A stretch of 64,000 bases of DNA from Aeromicrobium yanjiei (GCF_009649075.1 NZ_CP045737.1:1-64000), one strand, 5' to 3'. Positions 1 through 14,064 are shown, counted from the stretch's first letter. The notes: generated by a model not told the origin, from the letters alone. Numbers and translations are program-made.

Positions 1-54
1 GAATTTCGCTTGTACGGCCATGGCACCGGCTGCTAGCGTCACGGCGGTATCGAG

Positions 55-120
55 TTTTCCACAGATGCAGCCGATATCCTCGGCTCCGCATTCACACATT
101 GTGGAAAAGCATGTGGACGT
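55..120. promoter_or_regulatory. DnaA-box cluster upstream of dnaA
   Basis: Three DnaA-box-like nonamers precede dnaA: TTTTCCACA at 55-63, and TGTGGAAAA (100-108) and TGTGGACGT (112-120), which are boxes on the other strand. Boxes at this place usually serve dnaA autoregulation and can form the second half of a bipartite origin. TAGCGT at 34-39 is a possible dnaA -10. The window begins inside this gap, so the rpmH side is not visible. Confidence 0.6.
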
Positions 121-135
121 GTCGGGAGGCATTGG

Positions 136-1629
136 ATGAACGACGGCCTGGGAGCCAGCGCAGAGCAACATCTCGCGGAGATCTGGCAGCGGGCGGTCGA
201 CACCCTCTCCCCGGGGGCGAAGGTCTGGGTCTACTCGGCCAAGCCGCTCACGCTGCACAACAACATCCTCATCGTCGCGGTGCAGGACGACCTGACCCGG
301 GCACAGCTCGAGTCGCGCGTGCGCCCCGCACTCGAGCACGCGATCAGCATGGCGCTGCAACAGGAGACCCGCCTCGTCGTCACGATCGAGCCCGGACTGT
401 CCGAGTCGCTTCATCAACAAGACGACATGTCGACAAAGGGACCGGTGACGTACGCGACCGACCCGTACCGCCGGGAAGCCTCCTACGGTCAGGAGGCGGA
501 GCCCGACGACGACGAGGACGACGACAGCGACGAGTTCGTCCCGAGCTGGGCCGAGCGCAAGACGAGCCCGCCCCGGATCGGCACCGTCGCCGAGGCACGG
601 CTCAACCCCCGCTACCTGTTCGAGAACTTCGTGATCGGGTCGTCCAACCGGTTCGCCCACGCTGCGGCCGTCGCGGTCGCCGAGGCCCCCGGCAAGGCGT
701 ACAACCCGCTCGTCATCCACGGCGAGTCCGGACTGGGCAAGACCCACCTGCTCCACGCGATCGGTCACTACGTCCTCAATCTCTATCCCTCCTCGCGTGT
801 GCGCTACGTCAACAGCGAGGAGTTCACCAACGACGTCATCAACGCGATCCGCGAGAACCGCACCGCGGCGCTCAAGCGCAAATATCGCGAGATCGACGTC
901 CTGCTGGTCGACGACATCCAGTTCCTGGAGGGCAAGGAGTCGACGCAGACCGAGTTCTTCCACACGTTCAACGCCCTGCACAACGAGAACAAGCAGATCG
1001 TGATGACGTCGGACCGCCCGCCCAAGAACCTGACGACCCTCGAGGACCGCCTCCGCAACCGCTTCGAGTGGGGCCTGACGACCGACGTGCAGCCCCCCGA
1101 CCTGGAAACCCGTATCGCGATCCTTCGCAAGAAGGCCGCGAACGAGAAGCTCACGGCGCCGGCGGACGTGCTCGAGTTCATCGCCAGCAAGGTGCAGACC
1201 AACATCCGTGAGCTCGAGGGCGCACTGATCCGCGCCACGGCGTTCGCCAACCTCAACGGCACCACCGTCGACCTGCAGCTCGCGCAGATCGTGCTGAAGG
1301 ACCTCATCGCCGAGGGTGAGGAGCCCGACATCACCGCGGGCATGATCATGGCGCAGACCGCGGCCTACTCCGAGTTCTCGATCGACGACCTGTGCAGCAC
1401 CAACCGCAGCCGCAACCTCGTCCTCGCCCGCCAGATCGCGATGTACCTGTGCCGTGAGCTCACCGACATGTCGCTGCCCAAGATCGGCCAGGAGTTCGGC
1501 AACCGCGATCACACCACCGTGATGCACGCGGATCGCAAGATCCGCAAGCTCATGGCCGAGAAGCACGCCGTCTACAACCAGGTCACCGAGCTCACCGCCC
1601 GCATCAAGCAGCAGGCACGCCAATCATGA
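136..1629 (+). CDS. dnaA: Chromosomal replication initiator DnaA
   Basis: This AAA+ initiator binds DnaA boxes and melts oriC. The 497-residue protein shows domain I (about 1-85), a linker with an acidic run near residues 122-133, an AAA+ domain with Walker A GESGLGKTH near 196 and Walker B LLVDDIQF near 256, and a C-terminal DNA-binding domain with the signature FGNRDHTTVMHA near 455. The ATG at 136 follows a GGGAGG ribosome site at a normal distance. DnaA boxes lie on both sides of the gene, which fits autoregulation. The family assignment is not in doubt. Confidence 0.98.
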   Translation: MNDGLGASAEQHLAEIWQRAVDTLSPGAKVWVYSAKPLTLHNNILIVAVQDDLTRAQLESRVRPALEHAISMALQQETRLVVTIEPGLSESLHQQDDMSTKGPVTYATDPYRREASYGQEAEPDDDEDDDSDEFVPSWAERKTSPPRIGTVAEARLNPRYLFENFVIGSSNRFAHAAAVAVAEAPGKAYNPLVIHGESGLGKTHLLHAIGHYVLNLYPSSRVRYVNSEEFTNDVINAIRENRTAALKRKYREIDVLLVDDIQFLEGKESTQTEFFHTFNALHNENKQIVMTSDRPPKNLTTLEDRLRNRFEWGLTTDVQPPDLETRIAILRKKAANEKLTAPADVLEFIASKVQTNIRELEGALIRATAFANLNGTTVDLQLAQIVLKDLIAEGEEPDITAGMIMAQTAAYSEFSIDDLCSTNRSRNLVLARQIAMYLCRELTDMSLPKIGQEFGNRDHTTVMHADRKIRKLMAEKHAVYNQVTELTARIKQQARQS

Positions 1630-1993
1630 TCATTCACACCTGGGGATGGGCCTGTGGGAAACCCCACGAGTCACGTGGACATCACACGTCTCGGTGTGAA
1701 CACGTTGTGAACGCCCGGCCGACATCCACAGGTTCTTGTAGTTTCACCGTCGCCGGCCGCACATGTTGTCCACCGGCCGTCGTCCCGGCGTCGCAGCGCG
1801 GATCAGCGTTGTCCACCGAGTCCACAGACGCTACTACGACTACTACTCTTCTATACTTCGACAACTCCAGCGGAAGTCACGTCGAGCCCTGTGTGTGGAC
1901 GACCGATCCGGCTCTTCCCCTGAATGTCTCATCGCCCTCGTGCCGTGGCAGGATGCAACACGACGGCTCCCGTCCCCGGAAAGGCACCAACAC
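1630..1993. other. oriC: Chromosomal replication origin (oriC) between dnaA and dnaN
   Basis: This 364-bp gap has no gene. It holds DnaA-box-like nonamers in both orientations: ACATCCACA 1722-1730, TTGTCCACC 1766-1774, TTGTCCACC 1809-1817, GAGTCCACA 1818-1826, and reversed boxes TGTGGGAAA 1653-1661 and CGTGGACAT 1675-1683. A TCACAC/GTGTGA dyad lies at 1682-1699. The last two boxes abut trinucleotide repeats and an AT-richer stretch (1831-1865). The gene context and box cluster make oriC the natural reading. The start of dnaN could be debated, but the box density ends before it. Confidence 0.85.
1831..1865. other. DnaA-trio array and probable DNA unwinding element
   Basis: Directly after two adjacent DnaA boxes (1809-1826) and a short GACG link, the plus strand reads in triplets CTA, CTA, CGA, CTA, CTA, CTC, TTC, TAT (1831-1854), followed by ACTTCGACAAC. 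The complementary strand therefore carries the 3'-GAT-5' type trios described in Bacillus as the DnaA filament track. This is the most AT-rich patch of the origin. Function is inferred from this architecture. Confidence 0.65.
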
Positions 1994-3136
1994 GTGAAGT
2001 TCCGCATCGAGCGCGACACCCTCGCCGACGCTGTCGCCTGGACAGCGCGCAGCCTGCCCAACCGGCCGAGCGTCCCGGTCCTCGCCGGCCTCCTGGTCGA
2101 GACGGCCGCGGACGGACTGACCCTCTCCGGATTTGACTACGAGACGTCCACGCGCGCGACGCTCCCGGCCGAGGTCAGTGCTGACGGCCGCGCCCTGGTG
2201 TCGGGCCGACTCCTCGCGGAGATCGTGAAGTCGCTGCCGGCCAAGCCGGTCGACATCTCGCTCGAGGGCACCAAGGTCCAGGTCGTGTGCGGCAGTGCCC
2301 GTTTCAGCCTGCAGACCATGCCGGTCGAGGAGTATCCCCAGCTCCCCGAGATGCCCACCGCCACCGGCACGGTCAAGTCCGAGGACTTCTCCACCGCCGT
2401 CGCCCAGGCGAGCGCAGCAGCCGGACGCGACGAGATGCTCCCGCTGCTGACCGGCGTACGCCTCGAGCTCGAGGGCTCGACGATCTCGCTCATGGCGACC
2501 GACCGCTTCCGCGCGAGCCTGCGTGATCTGCAGTGGTACCCCGAGGCCAGCGACCTGTCGGCCAACGCCCTCGTCCCCGCGCGGGTGCTCAACGAGACCG
2601 CCCGGTCGCTCACCGGCGGCGGCGACGTGACGATCGCGGTGTCCTCGGGCGAGTCCGGTGACGGCCTCATCGGCTTCGAGGGAGTCGTCGGCAACGGCAC
2701 GCGCCGCACCACGACGCGCCTGCTCGAGGGCGACTTCCCCCGTGTCCGCCAGCTGTTCCAGGCAGCTGCCGAGACGGTCGCGTACGTCCAGACCCAGGCC
2801 TTCGTCGACTCGGTCAAGCGCGTGGCGCTCGTCGCCGAGCGCAACACCCCCGTCCGGCTGACCTTCTCGGACGGGCAGCTGCTGCTCGAGGCGGGCAGCG
2901 GCGACGAGGCGCAGGCCTCGGAGTCGATCGAGGCCACGATCAACGGAGCAGACATCTCGATCGGCTTCAACCCCACCTACCTGCTCGAGGGACTGGCGGT
3001 CATGTCCGATCCGGTCGTGCACCTGTCCTTCACGCAGCACACCAAGCCTGCAGCGATCTCGGGAGTCCAGGAGATCGGGGCCGACCCCGACGTCGCGTTC
3101 CGCTACCTGATCATGCCCGTCCGGCTGCAGAGCTGA
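1994..3136 (+). CDS. dnaN: DNA polymerase III beta sliding clamp
   Basis: The clamp encircles DNA and tethers the replicative polymerase. The GTG at 1994 gives the usual length of 380 residues beginning VKFRIERDTLADAVAWTARS; a GGAAAGG ribosome site sits just upstream. An open frame extends back to 1763, but that part overlaps the DnaA boxes of oriC and does not look like clamp sequence. The C-terminus YLIMPVRLQS is the expected clamp ending. It lies between oriC and gnd, the common actinobacterial order. Confidence 0.97.
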   Translation: MKFRIERDTLADAVAWTARSLPNRPSVPVLAGLLVETAADGLTLSGFDYETSTRATLPAEVSADGRALVSGRLLAEIVKSLPAKPVDISLEGTKVQVVCGSARFSLQTMPVEEYPQLPEMPTATGTVKSEDFSTAVAQASAAAGRDEMLPLLTGVRLELEGSTISLMATDRFRASLRDLQWYPEASDLSANALVPARVLNETARSLTGGGDVTIAVSSGESGDGLIGFEGVVGNGTRRTTTRLLEGDFPRVRQLFQAAAETVAYVQTQAFVDSVKRVALVAERNTPVRLTFSDGQLLLEAGSGDEAQASESIEATINGADISIGFNPTYLLEGLAVMSDPVVHLSFTQHTKPAAISGVQEIGADPDVAFRYLIMPVRLQS

Positions 3137-3168
3137 CGCGACCGCATCACCGGCAGAGGGAGCACGCC

Positions 3169-4092
3169 ATGGACATCGGACTCGTGGGACTGGGCAAGAT
3201 GGGCGGCAACATGCGTACGCGCATGCGCAACGGCGGCATCACCGTCGTCGGCTACGACCGCAACCCGGACATCAGCGACGTGGGCTCGCTGTCCGAGCTC
3301 GTGGAGCAGCTTCCGTCCCCCAAGGTCGTGTGGGTCATGGTGCCCGCAGGCGACATCACCCGTTCGACCGTCGAGGAGCTCATCGAGCTGCTCGGCGAGG
3401 GCGACGTCATCGTCGACGGCGGCAACTCCCGTTGGACCGATGATGAGAAGCACGCTGCGCTCGCGGCCGAGAAGGGCATCGGCTACGTCGACTGCGGCGT
3501 GAGCGGTGGCGTCTGGGGACTCGACAACGGCTACGCGTTGATGGCCGGCGGTACCGCCGACGACATCGCCAAGGTGCAGCCCGCGTTCGACGCGCTCAAG
3601 CCCGAGGGCGAGTCCGGCTTCGTCCACGCGGGACGTGTCGGCGCAGGTCACTTCTCCAAGATGGTCCACAACGGCATCGAGTACGCCATGATGCAGGCGT
3701 ACGCCGAGGGCTATGAGCTGCTCGAGAAGGTCGACATGGTCGACAACGTCACCGCGGTCTTCGACTCGTGGCGCGAGGGCACGGTCGTCCGTTCGTGGCT
3801 GCTCGACCTGCTCGTCATCGCGCTCGAGGACGATCCGGGACTGTCCAAGGTGCGTGGCTACGCCGAGGACTCCGGCGAGGGCCGCTGGACCGTCGAGGCG
3901 GCGATCGACAACGCCGTCCCGATGCACACGATCGCCGCGTCGCTGTTCGCCCGCTTCACCTCGCGCCAGGACGAGTCGCCCGCGATGCAGGCGGTCGCGG
4001 CGATGCGCCAGCAGTTCGGCGGCCACGCCGTGCGTGCTGCCGAGGAGAAGGGGATCGACGCGGCTGCGGCCGATCCCTCGGACCCCGTCTAG
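3169..4092 (+). CDS. gnd: 6-phosphogluconate dehydrogenase, decarboxylating (short form)
   Basis: The product oxidises 6-phosphogluconate to ribulose 5-phosphate and CO2 in the pentose phosphate pathway. At 307 residues it belongs to the short Gnd type rather than the roughly 470-residue enteric type. The N-terminus has the nucleotide-binding [12 protein letters not shown]; the substrate motif GVSGGVWG (about 110) and catalytic-region [10 protein letters not shown] (about 166) are present. A GAGGGAG ribosome site precedes the ATG. Its place between dnaN and recF is a known actinobacterial arrangement, although the metabolic role is unrelated to replication. Confidence 0.93.
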   Translation: MDIGLVGLGKMGGNMRTRMRNGGITVVGYDRNPDISDVGSLSELVEQLPSPKVVWVMVPAGDITRSTVEELIELLGEGDVIVDGGNSRWTDDEKHAALAAEKGIGYVDCGVSGGVWGLDNGYALMAGGTADDIAKVQPAFDALKPEGESGFVHAGRVGAGHFSKMVHNGIEYAMMQAYAEGYELLEKVDMVDNVTAVFDSWREGTVVRSWLLDLLVIALEDDPGLSKVRGYAEDSGEGRWTVEAAIDNAVPMHTIAASLFARFTSRQDESPAMQAVAAMRQQFGGHAVRAAEEKGIDAAAADPSDPV

Positions 4093-4094
4093 GC

Positions 4095-5219
4095 GTGCAC
4101 GTCACCCGTCTGGCCCTCCACGACTTCCGGTCGTACGCCGAGATCGAGATCGTGCTGGAGCCCGGGGCGACGGCGTTCATCGGCTCCAACGGCCAGGGCA
4201 AGACCAATCTGGTCGAGGCGATCGACTACCTTTCGCGGCTGGACTCGCACCGGGTGTCCGGCGACGGTCCGCTCGTCCGCGCGGGCGCCGAGCAGGCGAT
4301 CGTCCGTGCCGACGTCGTCAAGGGTGATCGGACCGCGCTGCTCGAGCTCGAGATCACGCCCGGTCGAGCCAACCGGGCCCGCATCAACCGCGGAGCGTTG
4401 CCGCGCACGCGGGATCTGGTCGGCGTGCTCCGCACGGTGATCTTCTCGCCCGAGGACCTCGCGCTGGTCAAGGGCGATCCTTCCGACCGCCGCCGGTTCC
4501 TGGACTCTCTCCTGGTGCTGCGGACCCCAAGGCTCGCGGGGGTCAAGGCCGACTACGAGCGGGTGCTCAAGCAGCGCAACACGTTGCTGAAGTCGGCCCG
4601 TGGCCGGCGCAACGTCGAGATCGCGACCCTCGACATCTGGGACGAGAACCTCGCGCGCACGGGCGCCGAGCTCGTGGCGTCCCGGCTGCTGCTCCTCGAT
4701 GCCCTCGCACCGCACCTCAGCGACGCGTACCGGCGGGTCGCCGCTGAGTCGGCCGCGGACCGGCGCGACGTCACGGCGATCTACCGGCCGTCGGTCGATC
4801 TCGACCCGGACCTGCGTGATCAGCAGGCCATCGAGCAGCGCCTGCTCGAGGAGATCGCCAGGCGGCGAGGCGACGAGCTCGACCGCGGGATCAGCCTGGT
4901 CGGACCGCACCGGGACGAGGTCGTCCTGACGATCGGGGAGCTGCCCGCGAAGGGCTATGCGAGCCACGGCGAGTCGTGGTCGTACGCCCTGGCACTCAAG
5001 CTGGCGTCGTTCGAGCTGCTGAGGGACGATGATGACGATCCCGTGCTGATCCTCGACGACGTCTTCGCCGAGCTCGACCAGGGACGCCGGCAGCAGCTGG
5101 CCGAGCTGGTGGGCGACGCGGAGCAGGTGCTGGTCACCGCCGCCGTCGCGGACGACGTGCCCGAGGCGCTGCGGGGCCATCGGTTCCGTGTGGCAGGAGG
5201 TGAGGTCGTCCGTGAGTGA
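4095..5219 (+). CDS. recF: DNA replication and repair protein RecF
   Basis: RecF is an SMC-like ATPase that helps load RecA at gapped DNA. The GTG at 4095 lies two bases after the gnd stop and gives 374 residues starting [14 protein letters not shown], the normal RecF N-terminus. Walker [10 protein letters not shown] is near residue 32 and the C-terminal [11 protein letters not shown]alker B/D-loop near 320. Longer in-frame extensions overlap gnd and are not RecF-like. The end overlaps the next gene by eight bases, so translation is probably coupled. Confidence 0.96.
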   Translation: MHVTRLALHDFRSYAEIEIVLEPGATAFIGSNGQGKTNLVEAIDYLSRLDSHRVSGDGPLVRAGAEQAIVRADVVKGDRTALLELEITPGRANRARINRGALPRTRDLVGVLRTVIFSPEDLALVKGDPSDRRRFLDSLLVLRTPRLAGVKADYERVLKQRNTLLKSARGRRNVEIATLDIWDENLARTGAELVASRLLLLDALAPHLSDAYRRVAAESAADRRDVTAIYRPSVDLDPDLRDQQAIEQRLLEEIARRRGDELDRGISLVGPHRDEVVLTIGELPAKGYASHGESWSYALALKLASFELLRDDDDDPVLILDDVFAELDQGRRQQLAELVGDAEQVLVTAAVADDVPEALRGHRFRVAGGEVVRE

Positions 5220-5697
5220 GAACGACGATGCGCTCGACCTTGCGCGCCAGATCGCCCGGTCGTACCAGGGCAAGGGCGTCCCGGGTGCTTCCGGTCCGCG
5301 CCGCCGCTCGCGGCCGGTCAAGCCGTCCCGCGGCAAGAACGAGGATCCGTCGACCATCGCGGACCTGATGGGTCAGGTCGTGCAGAACCAGGGCTGGACC
5401 GACAAGCTCGAGGACCAGCGCATCTTCACCGACTGGGCGCGCATCGTGGGACCCGAGGTGGCGCAGCACGCCCAGATCGAGGGCTATGACGATGCGATCG
5501 TGCACGTACGGGCCAGCTCGACCGCGTGGGCGACCCAGCTGAAGCTGCTCGCCCCGCGCATCGTGGCCAAGCTCAACGAGGACCTCGGCGACGGCACGGT
5601 GCTGCGCATCGAGGTCCGCGGTCCGCAGGCCCCGTCGTGGAAGAAGGGGCCGCGCTCGATCCGCGGTGCGCGCGGGCCACGCGACACCTACGGCTGA
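5212..5697 (+). CDS. dciA: DUF721 protein, DciA-like helicase loader
   Basis: This 161-residue protein has the DUF721 core (about residues 55-140, around the motif TDWARIVG) that defines DciA, the replicative helicase operator found in bacteria without DnaC. The basic, low-complexity N-terminal segment before it is typical. The GTG at 5212 overlaps the end of recF and has a strong AGGAGGTGAGG site at 5195-5205, so it is preferred over the ATG at 5188. The DciA role rests on family knowledge; the sequence itself shows only the domain and its replication-gene context. Confidence 0.85.
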   Translation: MSENDDALDLARQIARSYQGKGVPGASGPRRRSRPVKPSRGKNEDPSTIADLMGQVVQNQGWTDKLEDQRIFTDWARIVGPEVAQHAQIEGYDDAIVHVRASSTAWATQLKLLAPRIVAKLNEDLGDGTVLRIEVRGPQAPSWKKGPRSIRGARGPRDTYG

Positions 5698-5704
5698 GGA
5701 CGTC

Positions 5705-6499
5705 TCACTCGGCCGGGGAGACCGCGGACGCCGCCAGGACGAACACCACTGTCGCGGCGGTGACCGCGCCGAGCACCAGGCTTGCCTGGATGAAGCCGTC
5801 CCAGCCCATGACCGGGCGCACACCCACCGCGACGAGGAACGCCAACGCTCCTGCGCACCCGATGACCGCGCCGATGAACGTCCCGGCGACCGAGCGGGCG
5901 GGGCCGTGGACGAAGAAGGCGACCGCGGCGGTCCAGGTCAGGCTCACCGCGAGGGCCGCGAGGACGTCGGCCGGCCGGTGCCAGCCCGCAACGACGGTCG
6001 AGGCGCCGGTCAGCGTGGTGGCGAAGCCGCCCGCCGCGGCGAGGAACGGACGGGTGAGGCGCGGCGCGACCAGCAGCGCGGCCCCGACCGAGCTCGCGAC
6101 GACGGTGGTGTGCCCGCTCGGCAGGCTGTTGAGCGTGCCGAGGCCGAGATCGGGGCGGTCGAGGATCGTGTGCTTGAGGACCTGGGTCGTGACGTTCGAG
6201 CCGGCGATCACGACGACTGCGGCCAGGGCGAGGGTCGCCCTGCCGCGCAGCAGCGCGACCAGTGCGCAGCCCACGACCACGATCACGATCGCGCCGATCG
6301 ACACGTAGCCCAGCACGCTCAGCACCGTGAGCTGTGCGTCCCGGCCGCCGACCACCGTGTCCATCGCGGAGTCGTCCCACCCCTGTCCCCGTGCGGAGTG
6401 CAGGGCCACGACCACCAGCGCGACGAGCGATGCCGCGCCGGCGAGTGCTGTGACGGCTGCTGTGCGCGCGGTGTCGCGGCCCGTCGACAAGGTGGTCAT
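5705..6499 (-). CDS. PAP2-family membrane phosphatase
   Basis: This 264-residue integral membrane protein has the three phosphatase motifs of the PAP2 superfamily: KHTILDRP, PSGHTT, and GASTVVAGWHRPADV with the second catalytic histidine. Several hydrophobic helices surround them. Family members dephosphorylate lipid phosphates such as phosphatidate or undecaprenyl pyrophosphate at the outer face of the membrane; which one here is unknown. The ATG at 6499 follows an AGGGGG stretch; a 20-residue upstream extension looks non-coding. It is convergent with the DUF721 gene and divergent from gyrB. Confidence 0.85.
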   Translation of the reverse strand: MTTLSTGRDTARTAAVTALAGAASLVALVVVALHSARGQGWDDSAMDTVVGGRDAQLTVLSVLGYVSIGAIVIVVVGCALVALLRGRATLALAAVVVIAGSNVTTQVLKHTILDRPDLGLGTLNSLPSGHTTVVASSVGAALLVAPRLTRPFLAAAGGFATTLTGASTVVAGWHRPADVLAALAVSLTWTAAVAFFVHGPARSVAGTFIGAVIGCAGALAFLVAVGVRPVMGWDGFIQASLVLGAVTAATVVFVLAASAVSPAE

Positions 6500-8711
<2,212 letters not shown>

Positions 8712-8728
8712 CCTGACAGGACACACAG

Positions 8729-11280
<2,552 letters not shown>

Positions 11281-11284
<4 letters not shown>

Positions 11285-12135
11285 CGGACGAATCAAAAGG
11301 CACCAGCCCCGCATCGGGCTCCGCCGTGCCCGGCTCCGCCGCCGGTGACGCTGCCCCCACCCAGGCGATCCCGCGGATCGCGAAACCTGCGGCCGGCAAG
11401 ACCCCGGCAGCGCAGGGTTCCAAGCCTGCTGCCAAGAAGGCTCCCGCCAAGAACAAGGTGACCCCGCCGCCCGGCGGACAGACCGACAAGGGCCGTCCCC
11501 GCGACGTCGTCTCGCCGGCGACGTCCGCCAAGGACGATTCCGTGACGGGCAAGGTCGCCGACGCGCCGCCGGCCGGAGGACCCCAGGGTCGTACGTTGAC
11601 GGCAGCCGACTACGCCCGGACCACCAAGCCGTCGCCGGCCACGACCGCGGTGATCCCCGCGGTCAAGGACGCACCCGGTGGCGGCTCCGCTGCGGCCCCG
11701 GCCCCGGCCAAGGACAAGAAGTCCCGTGCGCCCCAGATCAAGGCGTCGCCCGCACCTGCGGGCGGCACGGGCCGCCGCGCCAGCCTCCGGCTGACCCACG
11801 TCGAGCCGTGGTCGGTGACGCGTCTCGCGTTCGCGATCTCGGTCGCGCTGATGATCGTGGCCGTCGTGGCCTCGATGATCTTCTGGGTCGTCCTGAACTT
11901 CGTCGGCGTCTGGGACCAGATCAACGACTCGTTGACGACGGTGCTGAGCGACGACAGCTCGAGCTTCGACGTCAAGGACTACTTCGGCTTCGGTCGTTTC
12001 GTCGGCCTCACCCTGGTGCTGTCGGCGCTCAACGTCGTGCTCATGACGATCCTGGCCACCATCGGAGCGCATTTGTACAACCTCGCAGCGCAGCTCATGG
12101 GCGGCGTCGAGGTGACGTTCTCCGAGGAGAAGTAG
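11281..12135 (+). CDS. DUF3566 membrane protein
   Basis: The 284-residue protein has a long Ala/Pro/Lys/Gly-rich, probably disordered N-terminal half (about 1-165). The C-terminal DUF3566 domain has two transmembrane helices (about 180-205 and 235-265). This gene follows gyrA in nearly all actinobacteria; its function is not established. The start overlaps the gyrA stop by four bases, so it is translationally coupled to gyrase. The disordered tail probably lies in the cytoplasm, which is inference from the basic residues before the first helix. Confidence 0.85.
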
Positions 12136-12194
12136 GAACTGCCGACCCCGTGTGGGCCGGTGCGAAGCGGTGGGGTAGAGTTCATCGCTGTTGC

Positions 12195-12269
12195 GGGCGT
12201 ATAGCTCAGCTTGGTTAGAGCGCTTCCCTGATAAGGAAGAGGTCCCAGGTTCAAGTCCTGGTACGCCCA
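12195..12269 (+). tRNA. tRNA-Ile (GAT anticodon)
   Basis: A full cloverleaf is visible: acceptor GGGCGTA (12195-12201) pairs with TACGCCC (12262-12268), the anticodon stem CTTCC/GGAAG encloses loop CTGATAA with anticodon GAT at 12230-12232, and the T loop is GTTCAAGTC. CCA is not encoded. A TAGAGT -10 sits at 12176-12181, 13 bases upstream. Confidence 0.97.
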
Positions 12270-12287
12270 CTCAACGAGGAGGAATGC

Positions 12288-12401
12288 ATGAAGAGGATCG
12301 TGGCCCTCGGGCTCGCGGTTGCTGGAGTCTTCTGGGCCCTCGGCAAGACGAAGAAGCAGGCCCCGGCCGACACATGGTCGGCGGGGACCGACAAGGTCTG
12401 A
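12288..12401 (+). CDS. DLW-39-type micro-protein
   Basis: A 37-residue frame lies between the two tRNA genes. A GAGGAGG ribosome site lies just upstream of the ATG. It begins MKRIVALGLAVAGVFWALG, a short hydrophobic helix, followed by a polar tail with DTWSAGTD. The size, location downstream of gyrA/DUF3566 and tail match the actinobacterial DLW-39 micro-proteins, but here the signature is DTW rather than DLW. Function is unknown; a single membrane helix is the only visible property. An overlapping ATG at 12284 is out of frame. Confidence 0.65.
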   Translation: MKRIVALGLAVAGVFWALGKTKKQAPADTWSAGTDKV

Positions 12402-12409
12402 CCCCGCAA

Positions 12410-12485
12410 GGGGCCGTGGCGCAATTGGTAGCGCACCTGCTTTGCAAGCAGGGGGTTAGGGGTTCGAGTCCCCTCGGCTCCACCA
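12410..12485 (+). tRNA. tRNA-Ala (TGC anticodon)
   Basis: Acceptor GGGGCCG (12410-12416) pairs with CGGCTCC (12475-12481) with one G-T pair. The anticodon stem CCTGC/GCAGG holds loop TTTGCAA with TGC at 12443-12445. The discriminator A (12482) is followed by an encoded CCA. It lies nine bases after the micro-protein and is probably co-transcribed with tRNA-Ile. Confidence 0.97.
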
Positions 12486-12487
12486 CA

Positions 12488-12536
12488 GACAAGGGCCCCG
12501 GCCAACCCATTCTTGGGTTGGCCGGGGCCCTTTGTC
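12488..12536 (+). terminator. Strong hairpin terminator after tRNA-Ala
   Basis: A 19-bp perfect inverted repeat (12491-12509 with 12514-12532, loop TTCT) is followed by TTTGTCGTTG. It ends the tRNA transcript. The GGGGCCCTTT end also appears in the terminators after tRNA-Leu. Confidence 0.9.
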
Positions 12537-12978
12537 GTTGTTCGGGCGTCCCAAGCCCCACGGTGGTCCTGCCACCGAAAGACCGCAAGATCGGCCCGAT
12601 TCAATGGAGAATCCACCGCCCCACCGAGGCGACGCCGGTTGTCCACAGCGTCCTTCGCGACCCCGCGGTTACGCACATGTGTGTACACACCTGTGGATAA
12701 TTACATCGATGTGTTTCCGCAGGTCAGATGACAAAAACAGTCCCCGCACGGCGTCCTGAAGGCACCTCCTCGGCCGCGTGCCGACCACCTGTGCGGAGCA
12801 GGCCACCAGGGATCGCTCCTGAGCCCCTGATCGCCCGCCGGGAGCCCGTCCGTACGTCCGGAGGCTCCGAACGCCCACAGGCGCCGCGTGGAGCGCGCTG
12901 GGGGGTGAGCCTGCGGTGGTGGCGCAACCGCCGGACAGATAGCGTGGGCTGACCGCCGCAACGCACGAGGAGCACCGC
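12537..12978. other. Gene-free region with two DnaA boxes
   Basis: This 440-bp stretch has no convincing gene; a 74-codon frame from 12728 is Arg/Pro-rich and looks spurious. It contains a perfect DnaA box TTGTCCACA at 12639-12647 and, in the opposite orientation, TGTGGATAA at 12692-12700. The second is preceded by the palindrome GTGTGTACACAC (12679-12690). TAGCGT near 12940 may be the -10 of the next gene. Confidence 0.6.
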
Positions 12979-14064
12979 ATGCCCCAGACCGTCCGAGGAG
13001 TCGTCGCCCGCAGCAAGGGCGCACCCGTCACCGTCGAGAACATCGTGATCCCCGACCCCGGGCCCGGCGAGGCGGTCGTGGACATCTCCGCGTGCGGCGT
13101 CTGCCACACCGATCTGCACTACCGCGAGGGCGGCATCAACGACGAGTTCCCGTTCCTGCTCGGCCACGAGGCCGCGGGTGTCGTGGAGGCCGTCGGTGAG
13201 GGCGTCACGGACGTCGCACCGGGCGACTTCGTGGTGCTCAACTGGCGGGCCGTGTGTGGCAGCTGCCGGGCGTGCCTGCGCGGTCGGCCCTGGTACTGCT
13301 TCGACACCCACAACGCGAAGCAGAAGATGACCCTCGAGGACGGCACGGAGCTGTCGCCGGCCCTCGGCATCGGCGCGTTCGCGGACAAGACGCTCGTCGC
13401 GGCAGGCCAGTGCACCAAGGTGGACCCGAGCGCGTCACCCGCGGCCGTGGGCCTCCTGGGCTGCGGCGTCATGGCGGGTCTCGGCGCGGCGATCAACACC
13501 GGCAACGTGCAGCGCGGCGACTCCGTCGCGGTCATCGGGTGTGGAGGGGTCGGCAGCGCAGCCGTCGCCGGCGCCCGTCTGGCGAACGCGGCCAAGATCA
13601 TCGCGATCGACCTCGACGACCGCAAGCTGGAGTGGGCCAAGGGCCTGGGCGCGACGCACACGATCAACGCCGGTGCGGGCGACGTCGTCGAGGCCATCCA
13701 GGCGCTGACCGACGGCCACGGCGCCGACGTCGTGATCGATGCGGTCGGTCGCCCCGAGACCTGGAAGCAGGCCTTCTACGGACGCGACCTGGCCGGCACC
13801 GTGGTGCTCGTCGGCGTGCCGACCCCCGAGATGCAGCTCGAGCTCCCGCTGCTCGACGTGTTCGGTCGCGGCGGATCGCTGAAGTCGAGCTGGTACGGCG
13901 ACTGCCTGCCCTCGCGCGACTTCCCGATGCTGGTCGACCTGTACCAGCAGGGACGACTCGACCTCGACGCGTTCGTCACCGAGACGATCGGCATCGACGA
14001 CGTCGAGGCCGCGTTCGCCAAGATGCACGAGGGCACCGTCCTGCGATCGGTGGTGCAGCTGTGA
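12979..14064 (+). CDS. S-(hydroxymethyl)mycothiol dehydrogenase
   Basis: This zinc-dependent alcohol dehydrogenase of 361 residues matches the mycothiol-dependent formaldehyde dehydrogenase family in length and order. Catalytic zinc ligands lie in ACGVCHTD (about 38) and GHEAAG (about 62). The four-cysteine structural zinc loop is [15 protein letters not shown] (about 93). The NAD site is GCGGVG. It would oxidise the adduct of formaldehyde and mycothiol. The downstream hydrolase overlaps by four bases, supporting this over a generic alcohol dehydrogenase. A GAGGAG ribosome site precedes the ATG. Confidence 0.88.
   Translation: MPQTVRGVVARSKGAPVTVENIVIPDPGPGEAVVDISACGVCHTDLHYREGGINDEFPFLLGHEAAGVVEAVGEGVTDVAPGDFVVLNWRAVCGSCRACLRGRPWYCFDTHNAKQKMTLEDGTELSPALGIGAFADKTLVAAGQCTKVDPSASPAAVGLLGCGVMAGLGAAINTGNVQRGDSVAVIGCGGVGSAAVAGARLANAAKIIAIDLDDRKLEWAKGLGATHTINAGAGDVVEAIQALTDGHGADVVIDAVGRPETWKQAFYGRDLAGTVVLVGVPTPEMQLELPLLDVFGRGGSLKSSWYGDCLPSRDFPMLVDLYQQGRLDLDAFVTETIGIDDVEAAFAKMHEGTVLRSVVQL

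Noticed and set aside
1668..1682. parS-like TCACGTGGA in oriC
   Set aside because: Only the CACGTG core matches the ParB consensus; flanks differ.
1763..1993. Longer dnaN start at 1763
   Set aside because: The extra 77 residues run through DnaA boxes and DnaA-trios of oriC and do not resemble a clamp; the GTG at 1994 gives the usual length and has a ribosome site.
12728..12952. 74-codon frame in the gene-free region
   Set aside because: It is Arg/Pro/Ser-rich with no ribosome site or recognisable domain and overlaps the DnaA-box region; typical of a GC-rich shadow frame.
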